A stretch of DNA of 64,000 bases from Symbiodinium kawagutii (lineage: Eukaryota > Sar > Dinophyceae > Suessiales > Symbiodiniaceae): positions 165,532 to 229,531 of the forward strand of contig VSDK01026424.1 in assembly GCA_009767595.1 (NCBI GenBank). The letters run 5' to 3'. Positions 50,750 through 60,425 of the stretch are shown here, one piece after another; position 1 is the first letter of the stretch; every line of letters begins with the position of its first letter. The position numbers and the translations under genes were made by a program. The notes beneath the pieces were generated by a model. The model was not told the DNA's origin. It saw only the letters and a list, made by a program, of their open reading frames with translations, and made no database searches.

Positions 50750-50790
<41 letters not shown>
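50723..50790. repeat. (GAT)n/(ATG)n microsatellite
   Basis: About twenty GAT-type triplets with a GAAGAAGAA interruption. It encodes artefactual poly-Met or poly-His. Confidence 0.9.
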
Positions 50791-50791
<1 letters not shown>

Positions 50792-51092
50792 TGCAGATAC
50801 ATGCTGGTTTGCATATGGCTATCTTTACCAGGAACCCTTTGAACGAACATGTCTTGTGTGGCAGATTGGACCACGGAGAAGTCAAACAAAAGGAATACGC
50901 CAATGGTCCAGTACGTGGACAGTGCTGCAGGAATCTCTAGCCAATTGGATTACAATCTCCCATCAACGGTCCCTTGAAAAGAGCACCCGTATAGCTGCTC
51001 TCATCAAGGTTGCTTGCTGCTTTGACCCACCCAAGATAGAAGCAATACACGTTGAAAGCCGACCCAAATGAGATGCAATTAGGGTATCCAAA

Positions 51093-51337
51093 TCACCAAT
51101 CCTTTGAAGTTCTATCACAATACTGCATCTTAGCTTCAAAGTTTACCCAAGATAAAGAATCCAAGTCTTGAAAGCTGGGTATCCATTGAATTTCTATCAC
51201 CAGTATGGCTGACAGTTCGAGCAACACGGCGGTCCACAGAAAAAACTGAACAAAGCAGTTGGCCCGCTGTTTGGATGTGAACAACCGGCCATCAACTTGA
51301 GATGAATGGTTGTTCATCACATCTGGATTCATCACAT
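51093..51337 (-). CDS. Putative exon with membrane segment (3' part)
   Basis: The minus frame reads VMNNHSSQVDGRLFTSKQRA, then a hydrophobic CFVQFFLWTAVLLELSAILV, then IPSFQDLDSLSWVNFEAKMQ and a stop. It is in the same frame as the ORF at 51443-51620 on the other side of a family B element. The two could be one coding sequence of about 140 residues with one transmembrane helix. The family is not recognised. Confidence 0.45.
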
Positions 51338-51436
51338 GGTGGTTTCTCAAAATAGGGGTGCCCCCCAAATGGTTGGTTTCTTACCATAAATGATCAATAT
51401 TTGATGATTAAGGGGGACCCCTATTTTGAGAAACCA
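51338..51436. mobile_element. Family B element interrupting an ORF
   Basis: GGTGGTTTCTCAAAATAGGG to CCCCTATTTTGAGAAACCA, with TCACAT on both sides (51332-51337 and 51437-51442). Removing the element plus one TCACAT joins two minus-strand ORFs with an uninterrupted frame. Confidence 0.75.
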
Positions 51437-51442
51437 TCACAT

Positions 51443-51620
51443 CTGGTTCACCATGACCCACTTCACCACATCTGGTTCTGAATCCACGTGAAGATCCACC
51501 GCTGGAACACCTACCTGATCCAGTTGAAGCCATGTAAGCCACCATGAGTTGCTCGGAACAAACAGCTGACTCACCATCAAACAACTGGGGAGATTCACAG
51601 CTGAATCCACCCATTGACAT
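51443..51620 (-). CDS. Putative exon (5' part), serine/glycine-rich
   Basis: The minus frame starts MSMGGFSCESPQLFDGESAV and reads YMASTGSGRCSSGGSSRGFR towards the B element. After removal it continues DVMNPDVMNNH into the downstream frame. The ATG is simply the first in the frame. Confidence 0.45.
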
Positions 51621-51639
51621 AAATCATTAAACGACTGAA

Positions 51640-51815
51640 GAGCTTAGGAACAGCTGGGTCTGGAAATCGCGACCGCTGGGGATCTCCCATTCATTCGCGT
51701 CCAAGGCACGATGAAGCAGTTGCCGGAGCGACCGTTGAGACAGGGGCAGTAAGGCGAGATGACAAGTCCCAGCATCAAACCCACGAAACTCGAGACGGAG
51801 ACCCAGCCACCTGGC
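51640..51815 (-). CDS. Putative exon, unknown protein
   Basis: The minus frame reads RWLGLRLEFRGFDAGTCHLA then QRSLRQLLHRALDANEWEIP. Good hydrophobic periodicity and high third-position GC. GGTGAAG upstream may be an acceptor. A plus frame is also open but very polar. No family is recognised. Confidence 0.45.
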
Positions 51816-52770
51816 GCGGCTTCACCAGGGTGGGAGAGCTGTCGTTGGCCCGCGATGGTAGTGCAACAGCCAAGGGGCTAAGCATCATCAATCAGTCCCA
51901 TGAGACATCTGGATCTGTTTACAAAATATAGAGACATGAGACTCCACCAGTTGTTCCTCCACAAGTTATGATTTGTGACTTCACCAGTTGTTGGAGTTCC
52001 ATGAAGACTGGTGGTTTCCAAATCCTGAAAGCTGATCATGATCACTGCCGACCGAGGAAACAGGGCACCTGCCAAAACATTTTGTAGCGAGTTGGCCTAC
52101 CCAACAAGAGTTTCGTATAGGGTTTCCGTGGGAGATCTTACGTTTTGGTGAAGAGGGTGGCCTTTGTTGGGACTTGGGTGGTTGATGATGGCTATGCAAG
52201 GCTGTGCTGGCTTCTGGTCCACGATTGCCAATGACGATACCAAGCCGTCTTTATGGCGGTGGCACCGTAGCCATCAACTGACTCGTGTTCTCTTGATAGT
52301 TGGTATTTGGCAAGATATCCCCATCAAGTGGGATCGGCAGTATCAACTATCCATATGGGATGAGATAGGAAAATTATCATCGTGTTCTGTAGTCGAAATG
52401 GGAAATCATGCGTCTCCACAGGGGGTTCTTTGGATATGCTATCAACCAAACATGCTCCTATATCCATGGGGATAGTGCTACTTGCGGCACCTTAATATCT
52501 GCCCCGGTGCACTGAGAGCCACGGTGTTGTGGCGAGTTCACCGTCTCAATGGAAACTAGCTGATACATACATATATATATATATACATACATATATATAT
52601 ACATACATATATATATATATATATAAATATAGATAGATAGACAGATAGATACATTGGTTTTTCAAGCCCTACGGGATCCCAAAGTTCTAGTTCGTTTAGG
52701 AATATAAATGGTTAAACACATGATGATAACTGGGGGTACCCCTATTTGAGAAACCAGTATATCATAGTAA

Positions 52771-52821
<51 letters not shown>

Positions 52822-53036
52822 GATATATAGAGGAAAAACAATCTGTGGAACATGTAAGAACATATCCAGATCTTATCATCATTTAATTTAATACATTCAT
52901 TGTATGTAAAGCTTATGTAAATCTGGATGATAATCCGCATCCCCATCGGCCGATCACCAGCTGGTCAAACCTGTGGGGTATCGACATCTGGTTAACAAGC
53001 TGGTTAATTATGGTAACAAATGATTGACAATGGTGA

Positions 53037-53081
<45 letters not shown>

Positions 53082-53195
53082 CTTAGGGTTAGTCAAGATA
53101 TAAGATCATCAGAGTACCAGCGCTGGTGAAACATCAACGAATCTGGCGCTGCCCATCCTCCATCCTCTCCAGCAACCCTGGTGGCACAGCAGCTG
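51816..53195. other. Spacer with microsatellites and one B-like element
   Basis: (TA)n/(TACA)n at 52563-52630, (TCTA)n at 52770-52825 and (GAT)n at 53036-53080. A degraded B element is at about 52655-52757 (GGTTTTTCAAGCCC ... CCCTATTTGAGAAACC). Open frames at 51878-52475 lack coding character. Confidence 0.45.
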
Positions 53196-53300
53196 CAGGC
53201 CTAGAGGGTAAGTCCCGGGACCTCCTGGAACGGAGGATCCCTTGAATTCCCAGAGCATGGGGACGTAGTCGTTGACGCAAAGGAAGGTGGAAACGGCCAC
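53196..53300 (-). CDS. Putative exon, unknown protein
   Basis: The minus frame reads AVSTFLCVNDYVPMLWEFKG then SSVPGGPGTYPLGL. Protein-like with high GC3. On the plus strand AGAGGGTAAGT at 53205 is a good donor, so a plus-strand exon ending there is also possible. Confidence 0.35.
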
Positions 53301-54600
53301 AGCCTATGGCGGTGCTGGTGAGCCATGTGCTGAGCCCTCCAAGAAAATTTCGGAAAAAATGGTTCCCTCGCAAAGAGCTTGAGAAAAAATCTGGGGTGAA
53401 TTTGGTTGGTGAGGTGATTCATGGCTGTTTAGCTGCAGTGATCTCACCGTTGGAGATGGCCTCCATTGAAGGAATGCTGGGGAGAAAAAGCCATTGGTTT
53501 CGAAAATCACATCCTGGTCATAACCACCTCTTGCTGGTAGTTCATCCAATGACTAGCCCCTTTCTCGTCACAAGAATGCCAGCAACATGAGGAAGATTCC
53601 CCGCTAACATCTGGAGGCTTGCTGTTTAACGACACAACCACTGCTTGGCATCGGTCTCATCATCATTTTAGAATTGCTGCACCTTAGAATGGGGACTTTC
53701 TCAAGCCAAGCTGGCAGTCAAATGGCTCAAGGAACTGGGTCTAGGCGCCCGTGGCAAATGTCCTGCGGTTGTTTAGGGGTTTCTTAAGCGATTGGGAACC
53801 CCAAAAAACTGTCAGTTTATTGCTTTAAATGACTCATATCGAGGATGATTTTGGGGACCCCACCCATTTGTACTCACACGTGACACGTGAGCTGCATGTT
53901 GGCTCTGGCACCAAGACGTGATTCGGAACTAGCACAAGAGTTGATGATTGCAATTCTAGGGCTAGTGTAGAAGGCTCCAATTTGTTTTGGCTACCAACCA
54001 TTTCTGAAAAGACTTGCACGAAACAACCCTATCTAGCCATTGAGCATGCACCAATATCACTGGTTAGCCATTTCGATCAATCGCTCCATGGTTATGTGGT
54101 AAGTGTTCTCAAGATCACGGTCAACCAGCAACCGAACTATTCACCATTAGCAAATCCAACACAGAGCTTGATTATTACATACTATTCTTAATTGATCATT
54201 ATTGTCAAACATTCTTATTCATCATTCTCAACCCTCAATCAACATGGCTGTGAATACCTTGTACCCGTGGCAGTAACAACCAGTAACTACAATTGTCCAT
54301 ATGAACTGATGACAATCAAACGATAGCTTCATATTCACTATGACAATAATCATTATCGAAACAAACATCACTAACCAGCAGTGACCATTAACTGCTGTTA
54401 TCAACATGAATTACTTTGGCCATCGAAACTTCCTTTGATCACCAAACGATCATTAATGGCTACCCAGGATTAATAAACCCTAGGTTAATCAACCAGTAGT
54501 GGCTACCTAGTGATCATCAACCAGGGGTTTAGCTTCATCCTGGGTAGCCATTATCAGCCAACGAGGTTAAATCTAACCCTCATTCACTGATTCACGATTT
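53301..54600. other. Mixed sequence, one B-like remnant
   Basis: Frames on both strands at 53304-53590 are open but uninformative. A B-like copy at about 53773-53874 (GGGGTTTCTTAAGCGATTGG ... GATTTTGGGGACCCC) is degraded. ACCATTATC repeats fill 54180-54580. Confidence 0.35.
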
Positions 54601-54604
54601 CTGA

Positions 54605-54712
54605 CTGCGCTGCTGCGCCCAAGGTGCCAGGGTGCCGCAAATCACAGCGTAAGGCCAACCTGTTTGCATCATAAGGGAGAGGACCTCAGGGCCGCCGCCG
54701 GCGAGTGATTGG
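54605..54712 (-). CDS. Putative exon, unknown protein
   Basis: The minus frame reads SLAGGGPEVLSLMMQTGWPY then AVICGTLAPWAQQRSQ. A GC-rich island with good composition. The plus frame is shorter. Its function is unknown. Confidence 0.4.
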
Positions 54713-54920
54713 TGAAGGTCGGTGGTTCGTCGGTGGTTGATGGTGGTTACTAGGGGTTAATAGAGGTTAATTAGGGATAGTGATGGTCAATGATGATGAA
54801 TTGATTGTTGGTTAAATTGTGGCTAATTCTTGATTAGAGAAATAATATTTAATGATGTTTAACGATGATATGAGCAAGATAGTTCTGAAAAGAGTAAAGG
54901 AGGCTTGTAAAACGCAATAT

Positions 54921-55035
54921 GGCTGTGGGTAAAAACCCTTAGTCCCCCTGGTTCCCCTATCATTGGCCCTGCTTTTCCCAATTTTTATAGTGGTTACTAT
55001 CCTTCCTTGTTGATGGTCAATATTGACCCATTGCC
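54921..55035. mobile_element. Family A element
   Basis: GGCTGTGGGTAAAAACCC to AATATTGACCCATTGCC. The interior has CCCTGGTTCCCCTATCATTG. Confidence 0.6.
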
Positions 55036-55236
55036 GTATTAACCACTAATCTACCGCTGGAGCCAATATGCACTCATGGTGCCATATGCGCTCATGGTGC
55101 GCACCAGTGGTTTTTCATTCAATGCTCTGGGATGGTGCACCCGCCACCAGCTGCCAATTGGTTGGTTGTAGCCAAAGAGAACTCAGTTTAGACAATCCCC
55201 AGGTCTGGTTGAAAATCAAAAAACCCTTCGAAACCG

Positions 55237-55400
55237 CCAACCAGCGGTGGTTCAGACCGCCAGCGGCGGTTCACAACCTGGCTCTATCATGTTCCGTCGC
55301 TTGTGCAAGGCACCTTCCATTTGCCATCAGTTGACCTCACGCAATCGGCGGTGCAAGACGTGTGGATCAGCATGCCCAAAGGCGTGGGTGTAAGATGCCC
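55237..55400 (+). CDS. Putative exon, unknown protein
   Basis: The plus frame reads RRFTTWLYHVPSLVQGTFHL then PSVDLTQSAVQDVWISMPKG. It is followed by GTGTAAG, a possible donor. Another plus frame (55068-55334) overlaps and is cysteine-rich. No family is recognised. Confidence 0.4.
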
Positions 55401-55438
55401 AAGCAGTAGTAGTCTTAGAAGGGATGGGTTCACATGAG

Positions 55439-55526
55439 GTCAAAACCCATCATTAACCATTGTTTTCCGAATAGGTTGTCGGTTATTCTCACCAAAAAAT
55501 TGATGATTGATATTGACCCAATTCGG
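55439..55526. mobile_element. Short family A element with 8-bp duplication
   Basis: Starts GTCAAAACCCATCATTAACC and ends GATATTGACCCAATTCGG. CACATGAG flanks both ends (55431-55438 and 55527-55534). Confidence 0.6.
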
Positions 55527-55534
55527 CACATGAG

Positions 55535-55679
55535 CTGTGGTCAAGATCTAGTCTTAGCATGCAAAATTGGTAGAACGTCCGCAGGATATGGAGCTATACC
55601 ACTTCGGATAACAAATGAATCCACTATCAATAACGGATACAAGCATGATAGCGTATTGAGCTTGATCCATTGGCAATAA
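55535..55679 (+). CDS. Putative exon after a family A element
   Basis: The plus frame reads CGQDLVLACKIGRTSAGYGA then IPLRITNESTINNGYKHDSV and stops at 55679. Before the element the same frame gives KGWVHM, so they join smoothly when the element is removed. However, the element's 96-bp unit is a multiple of three. Confidence 0.35.
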
Positions 55680-55849
55680 CAAGATGAAACCACTATCAGA
55701 AACTGGCTGATTGGATGGTGAAAAATATGAATAGTATAGGCGTGTGGCCAATCATTAGGGACACTGACCAGCGATCATAACGATATATACCAGCTTGGTC
55801 CCCCTGTAACTGCGAGTTTCTTCCAAGAAAGTGACGGTTTGCGTATGCA

Positions 55850-55987
55850 TTGGGCCGGTACCACCATTCACATACCCAGATGTTCAACAGAAAACAGGGT
55901 GACTTGACCCACAGCTGGACGGCAAAATCTGGTCATCACATGCTACATCATGGATTAGTGATGTTCGATCCAATAAACCACCCATAT
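55850..55987 (+). CDS. Putative exon abutting a family A element
   Basis: The plus frame reads MGRYHHSHTQMFNRKQGDLT then HSWTAKSGHHMLHHGLVMFD and enters the element. Removing element plus one CATAT extends it by NWAKSPSIEQVNWV before a stop. A minus frame (55696-55887) overlaps and is also protein-like (RHFLGRNSQLQGDQAGIYRY), so the strand is uncertain. Confidence 0.3.
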
Positions 55988-56100
55988 GGCTGTGGGTCAA
56001 AACCCCGTACCCTTGGTTCCCCATCAGTAGCCATTGGTTTCCCTATAAAATGGTAGGTCATTATCCCCATTATTGGTTGGTTAAAGCCTTGACCCATCAC
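55988..56100. mobile_element. Family A element
   Basis: GGCTGTGGGTCAAAACCC to GCCTTGACCCATCAC. CATAT flanks both ends (55983-55987 and 56101-56105). Confidence 0.7.
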
Positions 56101-56394
56101 CATATAATTGGGCTAAATCACCATCTATTGAGCAGGTAAACTGGGTTTGACAATATGGATCTACCGTTGATGCTTCCTGGTCACACATTTCAGCCGGAAC
56201 TAGTAAACTGATAACCCGCCGGGAAGGAACTCAGCACGAATAGTTGGACTTATTCATCGCAATCATGAGTACACTGGCCTGTCATCCATCTACAATCTGC
56301 ATAAACGAACCTGTATCAACGGGTTGGGACCACGAATCAGGGGGTGTGGAGTAGGGGACACAAATGTTTAAAGGCAAAGCTTGCTAAGGAGCAA

Positions 56395-56515
56395 GGCGTC
56401 CCATGGCATCCCTGCATCCTCGGGGACAACCCTGGTCGAGGGGCCATGTGTGAGACAAGAAAATGTCGAAGCTCTCCATTGCTTCCGCCTCGACAGTTCT
56501 GTGGCGCTGATCATT
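56395..56515 (-). CDS. TIR-domain-like exon fragment
   Basis: The minus frame reads RTVEAEAMESFDIFLSHTWP then LDQGCPRGCRDAMGRLAP. FDIFLSHTW matches the N-terminal strand and box of TIR domains, which act in protein interaction or NAD cleavage. The exon stops soon after the first box, so the rest would lie in other exons or is lost. GCCACAG upstream may be an acceptor. One motif only, so the call is tentative. Confidence 0.4.
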
Positions 56516-56734
56516 GGTTAATGTCATGGCTATTGTGATTGATCATCGGTTGACCATAGCCGTGTAGTGGCGATGTAATGGCTATTGAGTTGTGGTGACA
56601 TGACCACTGTCAGTGGTTAACGATCAAATAAATCTTCGCTAGTATTCTTGTAGTGGTCAAAGAACAGGGGAATGGAAATCGAACATGTGATGAAGCACGA
56701 AGAAGAGAACACTAATTGCAGAGAGCGCCAATTG

Positions 56735-56816
56735 CCCTCTTGCAAACTAACCTGGAAACTGAAAATCACCCTTACCAATAGGTAAACCTGCTATAAATGG
56801 CGGATTTGCCAAGCAA
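56735..56816. mobile_element. Family C half element
   Basis: CCCTCTTGCAAACTAACCTG and GAAAATCACC are present, then a shorter inverted segment with GCTATAAATGGCGG. Confidence 0.4.
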
Positions 56817-56854
56817 CCAGCTTAGTGAAATGCACCTCACCCATCTGTCGTTGG

Positions 56855-57227
56855 TCAGCTCATCGCCCCATCTGTTGAGTCAAGGGCTCCAAACGTACCA
56901 GTGTTCCCAGTCCGCTGTGACCAGTCAGTCACCTTCGTTGGGTCCCTGGTTTCACTGGGCAAACTTGGATGGTGGCTAGCAACGCATGTCTGGATGATCC
57001 TCATCCTTTCAGAAGGTCCCATCGTACTGCCCACCACGAGTTCCGAGTCTGCTGCTTTTTTGATTCTGACTGTCTTTTTTTTTGGGGGGGGCAGCATGAG
57101 TTCTCCTTCGCGACAAGGTTCTACTGGTGAAAGGGGGAATGACAACCCGACAAACATCAGGTGTCCAAACAGGGGGCAGTTCAGAGGTGTCCGATTCTCT
57201 CTGATCATTCATTTACCGTGCGTGTAG
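56855..57227. other. Open on both strands, unresolved
   Basis: The minus frame (VRIKKAADSELVVGSTMGPS, ERMRIIQTCVASHHPSLPSE) and the plus frame (WWLATHVWMILILSEGPIVL) both span over 100 codons. A T8-G8 run near 57066-57082 is typical of slippage-prone, non-selected DNA. No function is assigned. Confidence 0.3.
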
Positions 57228-57294
57228 TGATGAATGTGTGTGCACGTAACATGTTCTATCCTTAACAAACTGGTTGGTTCAGGGGTGCCGCTTC

Positions 57295-57400
57295 ACCACC
57301 GCGGCTTGCTGCGTTGCTGCGATCAAGCCTTGCTGTGCAAAGCCACGAGCTGCTCCTTGGCGCTTGATTTCGGAGTGGAAAGCAGCAACCAAAGTGGGTT
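57295..57400 (-). CDS. Putative exon, alanine/glutamine-rich helix
   Basis: The minus frame reads TLVAAFHSEIKRQGAARGFA then QQGLIAATQQAAVVKRHP with a stop just after. A GC-rich island with a regular helix pattern. The plus frame is cysteine/leucine-rich and less likely. Confidence 0.4.
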
Positions 57401-58383
57401 GATTTGGGGTTGATTAATGGTGGTTAATAAGCTACGATGGATTCTTGATAATTAATGGTTGATAGTGGTTTATAATGTGGTTTGGGGTTGTCCATGGCTT
57501 CATCAATGATGGTTAGTAAGCTACGATGGATGGTTCATGATGGTCACTGATGGTTTATGATTAATGGCTAATTTTGGTGTTGATGTGGGTTGATTTGGGG
57601 TTGTCTTGGGTTTGCCCATCAACTTCCTGGAAAAAACATACCTAAGGCCAAGTCGTTCCACTGGCGTCTGAATGTTGGGTTCAAACATGGCCATGGATTT
57701 GGGGAAACCACCAAATACCTGTGATGATTAATATAGATATACAAACGCTAGCCAATGATGGTCTACAATGGTTTCGAATGGTTAGTAATGATGGTTTATG
57801 ATGGTTCAGAATCATGGTTGATATCAAATTCTTTTACATGTACATGTGCCAATGATGGGTCATAATGGTGAGTAGTGGTTACTAGTACCGGATAGTGACC
57901 AACAATGAATAGTTAAACAACTATGTGCGTTTGTTCACAACCATGGTGGTACCTACTAACCATCTAAACTCATAAGCATGATTGATAAATAAAGGTGGTG
58001 AATAGTACCAGCAAGGCTGTGTGATGCCAGAAACCATCGGTTGATAAGAGTTCGCGATGCAAAGCATATGACGGTGATGGTTGATAATAATCAATACCGA
58101 CGAACAATGGTTGATCATGATCCACAAAAGTTCAATGATGCTTAATTAAATCATAAGTAATGATACTTCACACTGATTAATCATGGCAAATGATGCTTAG
58201 AAAGTAATTTCAATAAACTCAATTTCAAGACAAAGCAGTCATGGTTCAAATTATTGGTGGTTGATGATGGTTAATGATTAGCAGTAAATCATTGCGGTTG
58301 GCAAACAGTGGGCGATTATGGCCAACTCGTAAAACGATGGATATGCGGCGCTAATTTATGACCTTCGATGGCTAATCAAGTGT
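57401..58383. repeat. TGGTTGATGG-type repeat domain
   Basis: The longest patch of the G/T-rich orientation of the degenerate repeat (GGTTAATGATGG, GGTTGATTTGGGG). No gene is seen. Confidence 0.5.
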
Positions 58384-58479
58384 CTGGTTGGTGGTTGAAC
58401 CACACCTATGCTCATTGACCAACCCTGTGTTTCTTCTGGGAAAAATCAAGAACACATATCAACCAAACCACCAACGCGG
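58384..58479. mobile_element. Family D element
   Basis: CTGGTTGGTGGTTGAACCAC at the left and CAACCAAACCACCAACGC at the right, with GGGAAAAATCAAGAACACAT inside. Confidence 0.5.
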
Positions 58480-58620
58480 CATAGATTCATGTTGAAAAAT
58501 CCTTGTGGCGAATCATGCCTTGGTCGGGTCTTTTTGGTCACTGGGTCCCATGGTGAGTAGTGCGGAACGTCATCATTCGGTCACCAACATCTCCACGGGG
58601 ACGTGAGCCCCGAGTGGTAC

Positions 58621-58983
58621 TCAACGCTTGTCCCGTGTGTAAACGTCTGCGGTGCTCTCCGTGGACCAGTTGCCCAGGTACTGACGTTGATCTCTGGACA
58701 TGCCAAGTTGCTATGCGCAATCTGGCATGAAAACTCGACAGCTATGCCAGCTGAGGTCCTTGAAGCTGGCGGCTTCCACCAAGCCAGATTGGTGAAGTGC
58801 ATCCTTCAGCCACCTCAAAGCTCTGTCCGCTTGACTCGCTGAGTCGCATTGAAGCACGATTTCCACAGCAAGGCTCTTGGGTAGCTTGTACAAGCGCAGG
58901 ATTGAGAGGGCACCACTCGGATCACCTCTTCCGTTTCGATCACTCATCCTGCCGCCCTGCTGGTTCCAGCATAAGTTGACCAT
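58621..58983 (-). pseudogene. Tyrosine recombinase C-terminal domain with in-frame stop
   Basis: Codons 1-120 from an ATG at 58983 (a second ATG is at 58947). The C-terminal catalytic layout is HSCR (H80, R83), GNW (W106) and VYTR (Y115). R83 to W106 is 23 and W106 to Y115 is 9, the same spacing as H289/R292/W315/Y324 of Cre. The enzyme family cuts DNA through the tyrosine and is used by DIRS, Crypton and other elements. A TAG at codon 91 (58711-58713) interrupts the frame between HSCR and the tyrosine, and a TGA follows DKR at 58621. The upstream arginine box is not seen. It looks like a decayed recombinase fragment. Confidence 0.7.
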
Positions 58984-59089
58984 AATTTCTTCAAGTATTT
59001 ACCACGATTTCCTTAAGGGGATCATCAGTCAAGCATTAACCAACATTAACCATCAACAGCCATGAACAATTGTGAACATCGACCAATAT

Positions 59090-59187
59090 GGGTGTTTCTT
59101 AAAACAAGGGAGCCCTAATTATCCAATATTAGTCATTTGTAGTGACAAACCAAACATTTTTTGGGGGTCCCTGTTCCAAGAACCCTC
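59090..59187. mobile_element. Family B element
   Basis: GGGTGTTTCTTAAAACAAGG to GGTCCCTGTTCCAAGAACCC. ATAT is on both flanks. Confidence 0.65.
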
Positions 59188-60202
59188 CATATAAACGATG
59201 AACCATCAACATCCATCAAACCCCATCTGTCATCCATGAACCTCATCACAATCCTGGCCCCATCTGAGAATGGCGCATGATTCATGTCCTGGAATCTTCA
59301 GCGGACGAGGCAGTGAAGGGGTTACTGGTTAGTTGCCGAGGGTCGCTACTGATAGGGGATTATAGTGGTTAATAATAAGGAAAACCCAGGGATTTTCTAG
59401 GATTAACTATGGCTAAATATGGCTGTTAACAAGGGGATAACAAGCAATAATAAGGGATATACCAGCCATAATGATGATTACAATGGTTAAGAACAGGGGA
59501 TAATCACCAACAAACTTATGGTTAAAGAACTACTACATGGTGCTTTCTCAAAATTGGGTACTTCAAAAAAGGTTGGTTTACCACTATAAATGGTTAATAT
59601 TGGATGATTGTGCCAGTTTGGTCAGCTCACCCGGCGTACCACCGGTGTACCTTCATTCACCAGCTATTACTGTTGGTGAACTTATCCCCATAAAAATGAC
59701 GGCTGATATTGACCCCTTCCCAAATGGGTTTATGACTATAGTAATCAACCATTAGCAAGGAACCCAGAAGCGAAAACCATGAATGGTTGTCACATTGGAT
59801 ATCACGGTGAGAACTTGATAAATGCGATGGCTTGATGAACCATTCATCAGGACCATGCTCGTGACATTGGTTTATGAATGATCTATCAGTGCAATTGATA
59901 TGTATATACTGCTTAGTTGCTGGTTGATATATGGCCCATGAATGATTCGCTAGGTGGTTGATAATGCCGAAAACACCTTCAATGGTGTTTTTTTTTATCA
60001 TTATTAATAAGGGGGAAACCAGCAAGCACATGTGATAAATATGATTTACATGTCTGGGTAAATGAGAATGATAAACAGCTCATTGTAAAACGATGGTAAA
60101 CGATGCTTCAATGATTTCAAATGATGATAAGTGCTCGTTGATGGGTGGTCAAATCTTGGTCGAAAGTTAAGCATGTTGTCGCGGTAAGTCGGTGGCAACC
60201 AG
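59188..60202. other. Repeat-derived stretch
   Basis: GGGATAACAAGCAATAATAA-type A-derived sequence at 59340-59530. A degraded B copy is at 59538-59605 and a degraded A copy at 59607-59715. The minus frame 59657-60031 is open but repeat-derived. Confidence 0.35.
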
Positions 60203-60208
60203 CATTTG

Positions 60209-60296
60209 GCGGTTCAAAAAGTATCCGCAAATCATCTACTATCAATCATCTATGGAAAAAATAGCATTTGGGGGGGTTCCTATATTGAGAAACCAC
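60209..60296. mobile_element. Family B element interrupting an ORF
   Basis: GCGGTTCAAAAAGTATCCGC at the left and TTCCTATATTGAGAAACCAC at the right. CATTTG flanks both ends (60203-60208 and 60297-60302). Removal of the 94-bp unit joins the minus frame upstream to 26 more open codons. Confidence 0.6.
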
Positions 60297-60302
60297 CATT
60301 TG

Positions 60303-60425
60303 CCAACAGGCTTCTTCGTGTGGACTGCTTGAGTCCTTGGTGTAAGGGTTGGATTCCCATTTCATCGGCGATCCAAACATCAGCGCCAAGCAGAACTGGT
60401 GTACCCCTGCCTTGTAGCTGATTTG
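60303..60425 (-). CDS. Putative exon abutting family B
   Basis: The minus frame reads LQGRGTPVLLGADVWIADEM then GIQPLHQGLKQSTRRSLL. TPVLLGADVW is faintly like the second box of retropepsins (LLGxDxL), but the active-site DTG is not present here. CTACAAG upstream may be an acceptor. It runs into the B element at its end. Confidence 0.4.

Noticed and set aside
50694-51071. Poly-Met or poly-His ORFs
   Set aside because: They arise from the (GAT)n/(ATG)n microsatellite.
52268-52290. CCGTAGCCATCAACTGACTC as a spliced-leader relic
   Set aside because: Only the first ten bases match the leader; the rest does not align, so chance is likely.
57066-57082. T-run followed by G-run as a programmed frameshift site
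   Set aside because: Neither flanking frame is convincingly coding, so there is nothing to shift between.
60303-60425. Retropepsin call from TPVLLGADVW
   Set aside because: The active-site DTG/DSG is not visible in the island; resemblance to one box is too weak.
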